Source of the DNA: Clostridia bacterium
GTDB lineage: Bacteria; Bacillota; Clostridia; Christensenellales; Christensenellaceae
DNA length: 63,277 bases
Assembly (NCBI GenBank): GCA_017439085.1
Contig: JAFRTU010000014.1
Location: 1 to 63,277 of the forward strand
Reading direction: 5' to 3'
The notes beneath the pieces are model-generated. The model was not told the origin of the DNA and made no database searches. It saw only the letters and a program-made list of their open reading frames with translations. Positions 56,323 to 63,277 of this stretch are shown here, piece after piece (the first letter of the stretch is position 1; each line of letters opens with the position of its first letter). The position numbers and the translations under genes are program-made.

Positions 56323-57107
56323 CTCTTCCTGCAGATATACAGAAGATGGTTCGTGGTGCCAAGAAGTTCCCTTTTCTCAGAATGATTCAGATACCATCTT
56401 GCAAATCTGTCAAAGTCCTCGTCTTTTATGCAGAAGTCTTCCCTCTCCTCGATAGGTTCAAGTATCCCGTCAACTCCCGCAGTCGTGATCCAGTCCACAG
56501 GTTTCTCTTTGAACAGGTCTTCGAACTCCGCCACATCGTAGCCGGTAAAGAGTTGTTCCTTGAAGTGCCTTACCCTGTAGTCAGCAGTAAAATTCTCTTC
56601 CTCTCCCCGTGCCCAGTTTCCCGAAAGATAGTTTGCATACATTATCCCGAATACGGAGATAAAGGCGAAAAGCAGGACTCCTCCGGGTCTTGTGACTCTT
56701 ATGGCCTCATCGATTGCCATGTTCACGTCAACGGGATCATACAGGTGATACATCGGCCCGAAGACGAGGGTCACGTCAAATGAGTTGTCATCAAAAAGGC
56801 TGAGGTCGGTCGCGTCTCCCTCATATGAACTGATGGAAGGGATCCCTTTGCTGTTCTCCCTCAGTATCTGAAGATTGCCTGTCACAAGCTCAACGGCCGT
56901 CACGTTCATTCCTTCCCTTGCCAGAGCGATAGAATACCTGCCGGTACCGGCTCCTATCTCGAGTATCCTGCTCCCGCTCCCGGCATAGCGGTGGATATAT
57001 TCCATGGTGGTCCTGTATTCCAGCTGCCCGTGTCTTGAACGCAGGAGCCTTTCATCTTCGTTCACCTGTTCATAAAAGCTGCTTACTATCTCTTTTCTCG
57101 TGCTCAT
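56319..57107 (-). CDS. Class I SAM-dependent methyltransferase
   Basis: 262 residues. SAM-binding motif I is I-L-E-I-G-A-G-T-G-R-Y-S, followed by V-T-A-V-E-L-V, Y-E-G-D-A-T-D-L and V-T-L-V-F-G-P-M-Y-H-L. Soluble. The acceptor is unknown; small-molecule acceptors are common for this type. It overlaps the following GNAT gene by four bases. Confidence 0.87.
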   Translation of the reverse strand: MSTRKEIVSSFYEQVNEDERLLRSRHGQLEYRTTMEYIHRYAGSGSRILEIGAGTGRYSIALAREGMNVTAVELVTGNLQILRENSKGIPSISSYEGDATDLSLFDDNSFDVTLVFGPMYHLYDPVDVNMAIDEAIRVTRPGGVLLFAFISVFGIMYANYLSGNWARGEEENFTADYRVRHFKEQLFTGYDVAEFEDLFKEKPVDWITTAGVDGILEPIEEREDFCIKDEDFDRFARWYLNHSEKRELLGTTNHLLYICRKR

Positions 57108-57155
57108 CAGGCACCTCTTCCCTTTTCATCATGCCTTAATGGTATGTCTCCTGCC

Positions 57156-57644
57156 TCAGTAATCGAACCCGTTGTCTCCTACATTTATGACTGTGCTCAG
57201 CCTCTCGCCCTCATAAGGTTTCCTGACTTCTATCATGTTAAGGACGGTATACCCTTTCGAACGCAGAAAACCGATCATCCTCCCGTTGTTTGGATGGACG
57301 AAATTGAAGACCGTCTCTTCTCCCAGGGATACTGCGATCTCTTCTGCTTTTCCGAAGAGAGCAGAAGCAACTCCCTTTCTTCTCCATTCTTCCTTTACGA
57401 AAAGATGTTCGACCCAAACGCAGGATCCCTCGGTCCTGCAAATGATATACCCTATATATTCTCCGTCATCCTCCATGGCAAAAAACGGATATTCGTGGTC
57501 CAGAAATTCAAGGACCTCATCCGTTGCGGCTGCGATATCCGGTAGGCTGTCTATATTCCTGTATGAAAGCAGCACTGTCCTGAAATCCGCCACCAGAGGA
57601 GCTATCCTGTCTGTTTTCGTTCTGTCTATGCTTACTATCTTCAT
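57156..57644 (-). CDS. GNAT-family acetyltransferase (AAC-like)
   Basis: 162 residues. E-H-L-F-V-K-E-E-W-R-R-K-G-V-A-S-A-L-F is a canonical R-R-x-G-x-A CoA loop, then V-F-N-F-V-H-P-N-N-G-R-M-I-G-F-L. The pattern resembles aminoglycoside 6'-acetyltransferase relatives, but I would not claim resistance. It overlaps the TfoX-like gene by four bases. Confidence 0.84.
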   Translation of the reverse strand: MKIVSIDRTKTDRIAPLVADFRTVLLSYRNIDSLPDIAAATDEVLEFLDHEYPFFAMEDDGEYIGYIICRTEGSCVWVEHLFVKEEWRRKGVASALFGKAEEIAVSLGEETVFNFVHPNNGRMIGFLRSKGYTVLNMIEVRKPYEGERLSTVINVGDNGFDY

Positions 57645-57955
57645 TTCCTTTTCTTCGGTACCGGCAGTTCATCGTACATTTCTTTAAGGAGTTTGCACAG
57701 AAATTCCCTGTTATCGACGTCATCCACCTGAAGCAACTTCCCTGCTCCATCATAAGGAAGTACCAGTGGAGCATTAGGCATCATCCGGACAGCGGCCTTA
57801 ACGGGCTTTACCAGAAAACGGTCGTCATATATACCTCCTGCTATCCTTCCCCGATAATAGATGATATACTCTCCCATCATGTGGCCGGCGCTTATGTCTT
57901 CGAGCTCCGAGAGCTGTTCAAGTATGAAATCCAGATATTCTCTTGAAGAAGCCAC
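57641..57955 (-). CDS. TfoX/Sxy N-terminal-domain protein
   Basis: About 104 residues. The GTG at 57953-57955 has AGAGGAG ahead and starts where the TfoX N-domain begins (S-S-R-E-Y-L-D-F-I-L-E-Q-L); M-M-G-E-Y-I-I-Y-Y-R-G-R, G-I-Y-D-D-R-F-L-V-K-P and M-P-N-A-P fit the family. In Proteobacteria TfoX activates competence; stand-alone N-domains in Firmicutes have no known role. It overlaps the following GNAT gene. Confidence 0.82.
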   Translation of the reverse strand: MASSREYLDFILEQLSELEDISAGHMMGEYIIYYRGRIAGGIYDDRFLVKPVKAAVRMMPNAPLVLPYDGAGKLLQVDDVDNREFLCKLLKEMYDELPVPKKRK

Positions 57956-57974
57956 TTTATCTCCTCTTTTCTTT

Positions 57975-59000
57975 TCAGTACCTGTTATGCACCTTCTCGG
58001 CAAAGCACATCATGTCCCTGAAAACGATCTCCGTTCCGTCATCCAGAACGGCTCTTCCCGTCATCCTTCCGAAGACCTGATGCTGGTCCGATACCAGGAC
58101 CTTGAAGTCGATCTTTGCCGCTCTGTCCAGTACCGGAATGAAATCCGCTTCAAAACGCCCGTCTGATGACGAGAACCTCCACGGATCCATATATCCTGTA
58201 TCCGGAATATGGAAGGTCACGTCATCCAGCTTATGGACCTTTCCGTCATAGAAGATGACATTCTCCGAAGCTGCAGAAGTGTTCCCGAAACCGTATCCGA
58301 TATTGAATCCGAACGGTTTCCCGTTCAAGTCGGCATTCCCCGAGCCCCAGAACCAGGTATTGTCGTATGTCCATACTCCCCTTCCCCAATCCAGAGTTCC
58401 GAAATCCGTTGACGGGTCGAACTCATACCGCTTACCGTCAAACTCCATATATCCTGAGGCTCTCATGCAGTTGATCTTCTGATTGTAATAGAAGTGCCTC
58501 TTCTTATCCCATGGAGTGGCGATGACCATGGAATCCATTTCAGGCTGCTCGAGAGAGATGTCGCATGAGAATGGTTTTCCTTCATGGAATCTGTCAAAAT
58601 GGCAGGTTACATGCCTCTTTCCTCCGTTTGCCTCGAATCTCATCTGAAGCCTCTTGTCGTTATATTCGCTGATACAGTCTGAAGACTTCTCCGGAAGGTG
58701 CAATTTGCCCATGGGGAACGCATTTAATACGGTCTCGGTATGCTCCCACGGATGTTCACCGAACACAAGGAGCGAAACGGACTGAAGTCCTATATATCCG
58801 TCGTCTGAGATCGTAAATGCACCAGCAAAGCTATCGCTCAGGACGAGATAATAATCCCACTCCTTTATCCTCCATTTCGGAGCTTTTACAGCCTTTCTCT
58901 CATATTGCTGGATAAGCGATCTGGACCATCCAGGTTCTCTAAGTTCTCCCTTTTCATTCAGGAGGGGCTGAGTGTTGATCACTTCATGATTTCTTTCCAT
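57975..59000 (-). CDS. DUF2804 protein
   Basis: About 341 residues, beta-rich. W-D-Y-Y-L-V-L-S-D, L-P-E-K-S-S-D-C-I, D-W-G-R-G-V-W-T-Y-D-N-T-W-F-W-G-S-G and F-G-F-N-I-G-Y-G-F-G match DUF2804. These proteins have a lipocalin-like double barrel and unknown function; a role with hydrophobic small molecules is possible. ATG 59000 follows AGAGGAG. Confidence 0.82.
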   Translation of the reverse strand: MERNHEVINTQPLLNEKGELREPGWSRSLIQQYERKAVKAPKWRIKEWDYYLVLSDSFAGAFTISDDGYIGLQSVSLLVFGEHPWEHTETVLNAFPMGKLHLPEKSSDCISEYNDKRLQMRFEANGGKRHVTCHFDRFHEGKPFSCDISLEQPEMDSMVIATPWDKKRHFYYNQKINCMRASGYMEFDGKRYEFDPSTDFGTLDWGRGVWTYDNTWFWGSGNADLNGKPFGFNIGYGFGNTSAASENVIFYDGKVHKLDDVTFHIPDTGYMDPWRFSSSDGRFEADFIPVLDRAAKIDFKVLVSDQHQVFGRMTGRAVLDDGTEIVFRDMMCFAEKVHNRY

Positions 59001-59069
59001 TATTCTTTCTCCTCTGCAATAATGCATCAGGAACCTGTCAGGACTGACAAAAAATGCATTCAGACCTGC

Positions 59070-60251
59070 TTATTCCCTATCAGTTTTTTTCAAAATATCA
59101 TATGTTTCAGAAAGCCACTGGCCATAGTGATCATAGGGAGTCTGTGTCCAATGGTCCAGGAGCTTATTCAAAGACTGTATGTCTTCTTCTATACTGGTAC
59201 AGCCGTATTGTTCAGGATCCCTGTTGACCGTCACTTCATGGTGACCGTCACCTTTAAAGTTGATCCTGTAGATGCAGAACCCTGTCCAGCTACGGTGTGC
59301 AAAAAGGGTGGAGCCTTCCATATACCAGAACCATTTATCTTCCATGGCCTTCGGAATGTTGCCACGACGGAGAGCCTTCATTTCCTGATCGCTAAAAGAC
59401 CGGTCCAGTACGAAAGCAGCATGTGTTTCAGGCATGGGTTCCGTTTTCCAGTCATCCCGTCCGGCGATCTTTCCCTTTTTGTTATTCTCTTCTGTCATAT
59501 CAAGTCTATATTCTGCGTTCAGAACGAACTGTTCATCTCCTCCATCATCAGAATAGAGCGTCTTCTCAAAGCAGATGCCGCTGTGCTCAAGACAAATATC
59601 CATAAAGCAGATGAATATCCCTATATCGATCCTGTTATAGAAAGAAACCATACGGGCAGGCATGATCCCCCTTTTCCCCGGTTTCTTATACCTGTATACA
59701 GAAAGAATGCCATCGTTCCTTACGAACCATGGCTGAGAATTGCAGGCACTTGGAGCGAACCTTACAATATCGGTCACACCAGCTATCCGTTCCCCTTCCC
59801 ATATTTCATCGATGCTCTTCCTCTTGCTTTTAAGCATGTCCTTGCGAAACTTTGAGTCATCACTGATCTTGCGGATGGAAAACATGATGACGAATTCCAT
59901 ACCTTCAAAGAATTCTTCTTTTGTTTTTCCTATTCCAAACCAGAGTGTTCCTATGTTTCGGGACACAAGATATAAGTCGAGCTGTTCGCCTAGATACCCA
60001 ATGTTCTGCAAATAGCCGTCTTTCTTTTCACTGTATAGCAGAATACAGTATTCTCCGCCTCTCCTGCAGTTTGTCTGCTTTTCAGGGACGATGCGGATGG
60101 CAGTTTTTATGTCGGGATTCAGAGGAATAAAACCTGAATATGCATTTTGTATGTCGTTAAGTTCATCATCACTGATTGATTCACTTCCAACATTTCTGAA
60201 GATATGAAATGATTTTCTTTTAAAGATCATTCCATAGAATGTACTATTCAA
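59070..60251 (-). CDS. Nitroreductase-family protein with extra C-terminal domain (fusion)
   Basis: 393 residues. A nitroreductase-like fold fills 1-250 (I-F-K-R-K-S-F-H-I-F, F-A-P-S-A-C-N-S-Q-P-W, W-F-G-I-G, G-I-F-I-C-F-M-D). A separate domain (272-393) follows a charged linker: F-V-L-D-R-S-F-S, A-L-R-R-G-N-I-P, D-K-W-F-W-Y-M, H-R-S-W-T-G-F-C-I-Y, like a small family found alone elsewhere. The TTG at 60249-60251 is taken as start because GGAGG stands eight bases ahead. First gene of the array. A second copy at the right edge of the window lacks the C-terminal domain. Confidence 0.82.
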   Translation of the reverse strand: MNSTFYGMIFKRKSFHIFRNVGSESISDDELNDIQNAYSGFIPLNPDIKTAIRIVPEKQTNCRRGGEYCILLYSEKKDGYLQNIGYLGEQLDLYLVSRNIGTLWFGIGKTKEEFFEGMEFVIMFSIRKISDDSKFRKDMLKSKRKSIDEIWEGERIAGVTDIVRFAPSACNSQPWFVRNDGILSVYRYKKPGKRGIMPARMVSFYNRIDIGIFICFMDICLEHSGICFEKTLYSDDGGDEQFVLNAEYRLDMTEENNKKGKIAGRDDWKTEPMPETHAAFVLDRSFSDQEMKALRRGNIPKAMEDKWFWYMEGSTLFAHRSWTGFCIYRINFKGDGHHEVTVNRDPEQYGCTSIEEDIQSLNKLLDHWTQTPYDHYGQWLSETYDILKKTDRE

Positions 60252-60316
60252 TTACATCGCCTCCTCAAGTCCCATTCCTACTATATTGAGATACAGATAT
60301 GCATTATCCGGCTCAT

Positions 60317-60370
60317 TTTACATTGTAAAAATCCTGACAGTGCCAGAAGAAACACTATACGCCACTGTCA
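60317..60370. promoter_or_regulatory. Candidate promoter/operator of the acetyltransferase-rich array
   Basis: TTTTACATTGTAAAA (60317-60331) is a perfect 15-base palindrome that includes TTTACA on the minus strand. TGACAGTG (60335-60342) and CACTGTCA (60363-60370) form a spaced inverted repeat around TATAGT (minus, 60354-60359). Which of these is the real promoter is unclear. The remaining intergenic bases to 60445 hold no gene. Confidence 0.4.
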
Positions 60371-60445
60371 CAGATCTCTGCAGACAAAATAGGTTCAATG
60401 TAAGGTCGGATTACTGCAGGCTATAATAGAATATTGAATGTCTTA

Positions 60446-61563
60446 CTATCCTCTGATCAGATTTTCAAGCGTTTCAAACAACACCTCGGGCTCCACTGGT
60501 TTCGACAGATGAGCATTCAATCCGGCCTGGATGCTTCGCTGAACATCCTCATCAAAAGCATTCGCCGTCAGGGCAATTATGGGGATAGTCTTGGCATCTT
60601 CCCTCTGAAGGCTGCGGATAATCCTTGTTGCTTCCAGACCATCCATTTCAGGCATGCGCATGTCCATAAGTATGGCATCATAGTATCCGGACTCATGGTT
60701 CTTGAACATATCCACAGCAATCAATCCGTTTTCAGCCAACTCCACTTTAATCTCTCGCATCGCAAGCACCATCATCATGATCTCTGCATTCACGGGCACG
60801 TCTTCCGCAAGAAGCACTCTGCGGCCTTTAAGATCTGCCGTTCTTGCTTCAAGTGCCTCATTCTTGCTTCGGAAAGCTTCCTTGAATTCATCCATAACGG
60901 TACTGGCAAAAAGAGGCTTCGATACAAACGTATCCGCTCCTGCCTTACGAGCTTCATCCTCGATCTCATCCCAATTGAATGAGGTGAGTATAATGACCGG
61001 AGTTTTGTTCCCTACGATTTTTCGTATCTGACGGGTCGTTTCAATGCCATCCAGTTCAGGCATTTTCCAGTCGACAATGATAAGGTTGTAATCTTCTCTT
61101 CTCCCATGGCATATGCGGACTTTATCTATGCCTTCCCATCCGGATTCGGCGGTCTCACAACTGATACCGACCTGATTAAGAACGATCTCCGCATGTTCCA
61201 GAGCGATGGGATCATCATCAATCACAAGTACTTTCATTTCATGCGGCTCCACACCGATCTCATTTATCTGCTGTTTCCTGTTTGATTCACCGAGAGTAAT
61301 GGTGACTGTGAATGTACTCCCTTTATCCTTTTCGCTCTCAACGTCTATATGGCCGTTCATGAGTTCCACGATACTTTTCGTTATGTCATATCGTTCACCC
61401 CGTCTCTTTTCAGCGAACGTGCTTCAGCCTCTCCTTTTGTATACCGTGCTGACATGTGTCAACACTTTCTTCCTTTGCAGATATCTTTCACTTTCTTTTA
61501 TAGACTCCAGTTTTTCCTTTTGTCAATCAATATTTGAAGATACTCTGATACCTTTTTCAGAAT
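60446..61563 (-). pseudogene. Hybrid histidine kinase remnant with two receiver domains
   Basis: The 3' part is intact: a sliver of the ATPase domain (I-T-K-S-I-V-E-L-M-N-G, G-S-T-F-T-V), then receiver one (V-L-V-I-D-D-D, I-V-D-W-K-M-P, T-S-F, K-P) and receiver two (L-A-E-D, L-M-D-M-R-M-P, A-L-T-A-N-A, K-P). Upstream, in other frames, only coiled-coil scraps remain (L-E-S-I-K-E-S-E-R-Y-L-Q and L-K-K-V-S-E-Y-L), with TGA and TAA stops between. The dimerisation domain and most of the ATPase domain are gone. So the kinase is dead, by frameshifts and an internal deletion; a two-receiver protein starting at the ATG 61369 might still be made. Confidence 0.82.
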
Positions 61564-61750
61564 GCTGTCCTCCTTGAATCCATAGGGCTTTCTGCTGCTC
61601 TTGACCATTCAAAGGAATAAGCCTATAGGCTTTCTTTGACCGTTCAGTGAAACATATCTCCTAACCGTGCTCCCCGCCCTAATGATGGCAGTGAAGGAGT
61701 CTTGCGTGATGCACAAACGAGGATTTGTATACTGCTTCTGATTATCTGTT
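61564..61750. other. Degenerate intergenic stretch
   Basis: No gene seen. It holds the palindrome AAGCCTATAGGCTT (61619-61632) and two imperfect direct repeats of the form GGCTTTCT...TTGACC(A/G)TTCA (about 61585-61611 and 61628-61646). Possibly remains of rearrangement next to the kinase remnant. Confidence 0.4.
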
Positions 61751-62215
61751 TCAGTTAATGATGCCCCATCTTTCGTCGGCCTTCATGAATAGGCTTCTGA
61801 TAATGTCGCTGTGTCGCGAAACAATATCTTCGTCTTCCTTTGACAAAGCATTCCCTTCGGAATCGATATAGATTGCGTATTCCATGTCATTTTCATACAA
61901 TAGGACTCCGAACTTATATCCGCTGCTTACCTCCGGCCACATTATTAAAGCATCAGTGAATACGTTCTCTTCTGTAGTAGGCCAACCCACGGACATATTG
62001 CCGGTAAATGTGAGATAGTCCGGATACTTGACAAGATAGTCGTATCTATCAGCATCCGTATAAACATAACGTGGTGTAACAAAACTGCCGAATATTTCGA
62101 TATGATTGCTGATCTCAAGTGCGTCCTCGATAAACGCAAGACACCAGCCTGCATACTCTGTGCTGCCAAGTTTGTTTTCAGCAAAGCGGATCATATTTTC
62201 AGTCAGTTTCTCCAT
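61751..62215 (-). CDS. Small chimeric protein of unknown function
   Basis: About 154 residues. The first 35 (M-I-R-F-A-E-N-K-L-G-S, G-W-C-L-A-F-I-E-D-A-L-E) look like the start of NlpC/P60-type cell-wall hydrolases including a Cys at the expected catalytic position, but the His and third residue of such an enzyme do not follow. From Y-V-Y-T-D the sequence is of another kind (T-F-T-G-N-M-S-V-G-W-P-T-T-E-E-N, K-A-D-E-R-W-G-I-I-N). I read it as an in-frame join of two genes. ATG 62215 has GGAGG ahead; a longer upstream reading overlaps the next GNAT gene. Confidence 0.55.
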   Translation of the reverse strand: MEKLTENMIRFAENKLGSTEYAGWCLAFIEDALEISNHIEIFGSFVTPRYVYTDADRYDYLVKYPDYLTFTGNMSVGWPTTEENVFTDALIMWPEVSSGYKFGVLLYENDMEYAIYIDSEGNALSKEDEDIVSRHSDIIRSLFMKADERWGIIN

Positions 62216-62252
62216 CTGAACACCTCCAACCTCCACAAATGAGAAGTTTGCT

Positions 62253-62729
62253 TTATGTGAAATTCCGGATTGTATTGGGTTCACTTTTTCTTTTCTGATA
62301 AAAGGCGAATCCATCCTCAACCTTTACGATCCGATAGCCTAATCTTTTGTAAAAAGCATTTGTCCGCTCATTCCAACATGGGGTATCCAGAAGAAACTCA
62401 GCAGCCCATGGGAAATTCTTTTCTATGCATTCCATCAGACGAATTCCGTAACCTTTTCTATGATAGACGCTGTCAATAAAAATCCTGCCAATGTATACGC
62501 TTTTTTCTGTTTCATCCGGGAATACAATGGCAGCCCCTACCAAATCTTTTCCGATCATTGCTTGATACAAATGTCCCTCCCAGGCCATTTGTTTATGCCA
62601 TTCTATCGAATCAAATCCAGGCGGACAATCACCTTCTGCCCCGCCAACATTTACATCTGTTTCAAAAGCTCTGATCGACATATCTACGATTCTTTCTATC
62701 TGATTTGCTTCTGCTTTGACAATATACAT
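62253..62729 (-). CDS. GNAT-family acetyltransferase
   Basis: 158 residues. Y-I-G-R-I-F-I-D-S-V-Y-H-R-K-G-Y-G-I-R-L-M carries the CoA loop and W-N-E-R-T-N-A-F-Y-K-R-L-G-Y the usual tail. Substrate unknown. More AT-rich than the GNAT genes of the main array. It sits between the chimeric gene and the truncated nitroreductase paralogue, on the same strand as both. Confidence 0.85.
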   Translation of the reverse strand: MYIVKAEANQIERIVDMSIRAFETDVNVGGAEGDCPPGFDSIEWHKQMAWEGHLYQAMIGKDLVGAAIVFPDETEKSVYIGRIFIDSVYHRKGYGIRLMECIEKNFPWAAEFLLDTPCWNERTNAFYKRLGYRIVKVEDGFAFYQKRKSEPNTIRNFT

Positions 62730-62768
62730 CTCACTTCTCCTGACTGCCTTGCAAATGTTGTCATCCCG

Positions 62769-63277
62769 TTATCCACAAAGTCTGTACTTTGCATTCAGCA
62801 CCAATTCTTTATCATCATCACCAGCATCTGAATAAAGTGTTTTCTCAAATCCAACACCGTTGTGTCCAAGGCAAATATCCATAAAGCAGATGAAAATTCC
62901 TATATCGATTCGGTTGTAAAATGAAACCTTATCGGCAGGCATGATCCCCCTTTTACCGGGCTTCTTGTATCTGTAAACCAATAGCTCGCCATCGTTCTTT
63001 ACAAGCCACGGTTGAGAATTACATGCACTCGGTGCAAACCTGACAATATCGGTCACACCCGGGATCTGTTCACCTTCCCATATTTCGGTGGCGCTCTTTC
63101 TTTTGCTCTTAAACATATCCTTGCGGTACTTAGAGCTATCACTGATCTTCCTGATGGAAAACATAATGACGAACTCCATATCATCAAATGGTTCTTCTTT
63201 TGTTTTGCCTATTCCGAACCAGAGCGTTCCGATATTTTTGAATACAAGATAAAGATCGAGTTGTTCACCGAGATAAC
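62769..63277 (-). CDS. Nitroreductase-family protein, second copy (5' end outside window)
   Basis: Open from the right edge to TAA at 62769-62771, about 169 residues visible. It is closely similar (clearly over four in five residues by eye) to residues 85-250 of the protein at 59070-60251: L-G-E-Q-L-D-L-Y-L-V, T-L-W-F-G-I-G-K-T-K-E-E, F-A-P-S-A-C-N-S-Q-P-W, G-I-F-I-C-F-M-D-I-C. It stops right after Y-R-L, where the other continues into its linker and second domain. So the extra domain is absent here. Probably a recent duplicate or an independently acquired form. Confidence 0.82.
   Translation of the reverse strand, partial: YLGEQLDLYLVFKNIGTLWFGIGKTKEEPFDDMEFVIMFSIRKISDSSKYRKDMFKSKRKSATEIWEGEQIPGVTDIVRFAPSACNSQPWLVKNDGELLVYRYKKPGKRGIMPADKVSFYNRIDIGIFICFMDICLGHNGVGFEKTLYSDAGDDDKELVLNAKYRLCG

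Noticed and set aside
50080..60251. Integron-like cassette array
   Set aside because: Gaps are too short for attC sites, many genes overlap, and no integrase is present.

Overview
The window looks like chromosomal DNA of a strictly anaerobic Gram-positive bacterium of the class Clostridia (Bacillota); I cannot place it more finely. The reasons are an oxygen-sensitive (class III) ribonucleotide reductase with its radical-SAM activase, a ferredoxin-linked 2-oxoacid oxidoreductase, an iron-sulfur L-serine dehydratase, a flavodiiron protein, LL-diaminopimelate aminotransferase, lipoprotein signals, strong GGAGG ribosome binding sites, sigma-A type promoters and many intrinsic terminators. I saw no rRNA, tRNA or CRISPR array.

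Regions 0-31 kb. The left edge is the end of an IS3-family element that abuts a glutamine synthetase/ANTAR-regulator pair (minus). Divergent from glnA is guaA-pyrG-dapL, whose promoter is followed at once by a terminator-like hairpin. Then come a flavodiiron protein and a compact purine operon, purE-C-F-M-N-D-L (minus). A DtxR/MntR-type regulator, a trigger-factor-like lipoprotein foldase, two tandem MgtC-like proteins and a GNAT enzyme follow. Next is a minus-strand run: membrane protein, TPR protein, DUF4037 nucleotidyltransferase-like protein, nrdG, nrdD. NrdD carries a fused glutaredoxin-like domain and two NrdR-type boxes lie in front of it. A plus-strand pair (dienelactone hydrolase plus anSME-like radical SAM enzyme), a secreted protein and an AAA-CYTH protein close this part.

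Regions 31-44 kb. xpt, a BMP lipoprotein, and an ATPase and two permeases form a purine-nucleoside salvage and uptake locus with a perfect PurR-type box in front. korDABC-sucCD plus a PQ-loop/SemiSWEET-like protein form an operon converting 2-oxoglutarate to succinyl-CoA and then to succinate with substrate-level phosphorylation; its long leader has a short ORF and an attenuator-like hairpin. Divergent from it is L-serine dehydratase, followed after 28 bases by a 1,024-residue membrane protein with an N-terminal TIR domain, one membrane segment and a large predicted beta-propeller ectodomain.

Regions 47-63 kb are accessory. A tyrosine-phosphatase lipoprotein cluster with a broken SIS-domain gene comes first. 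It is followed by an uninterrupted minus-strand run of 14 small genes (60.2 to 50.1 kb) dominated by GNAT acetyltransferases, some fused to each other or to a P-loop kinase, with a chloramphenicol-acetyltransferase-like enzyme, a methyltransferase, a nitroreductase fusion and others. Beyond it lie a wrecked hybrid histidine kinase, a chimeric small protein, another GNAT gene and a second, truncated nitroreductase paralogue running off the window. The strongest candidates for an undescribed system are the TIR-propeller receptor and the acetyltransferase-rich array.
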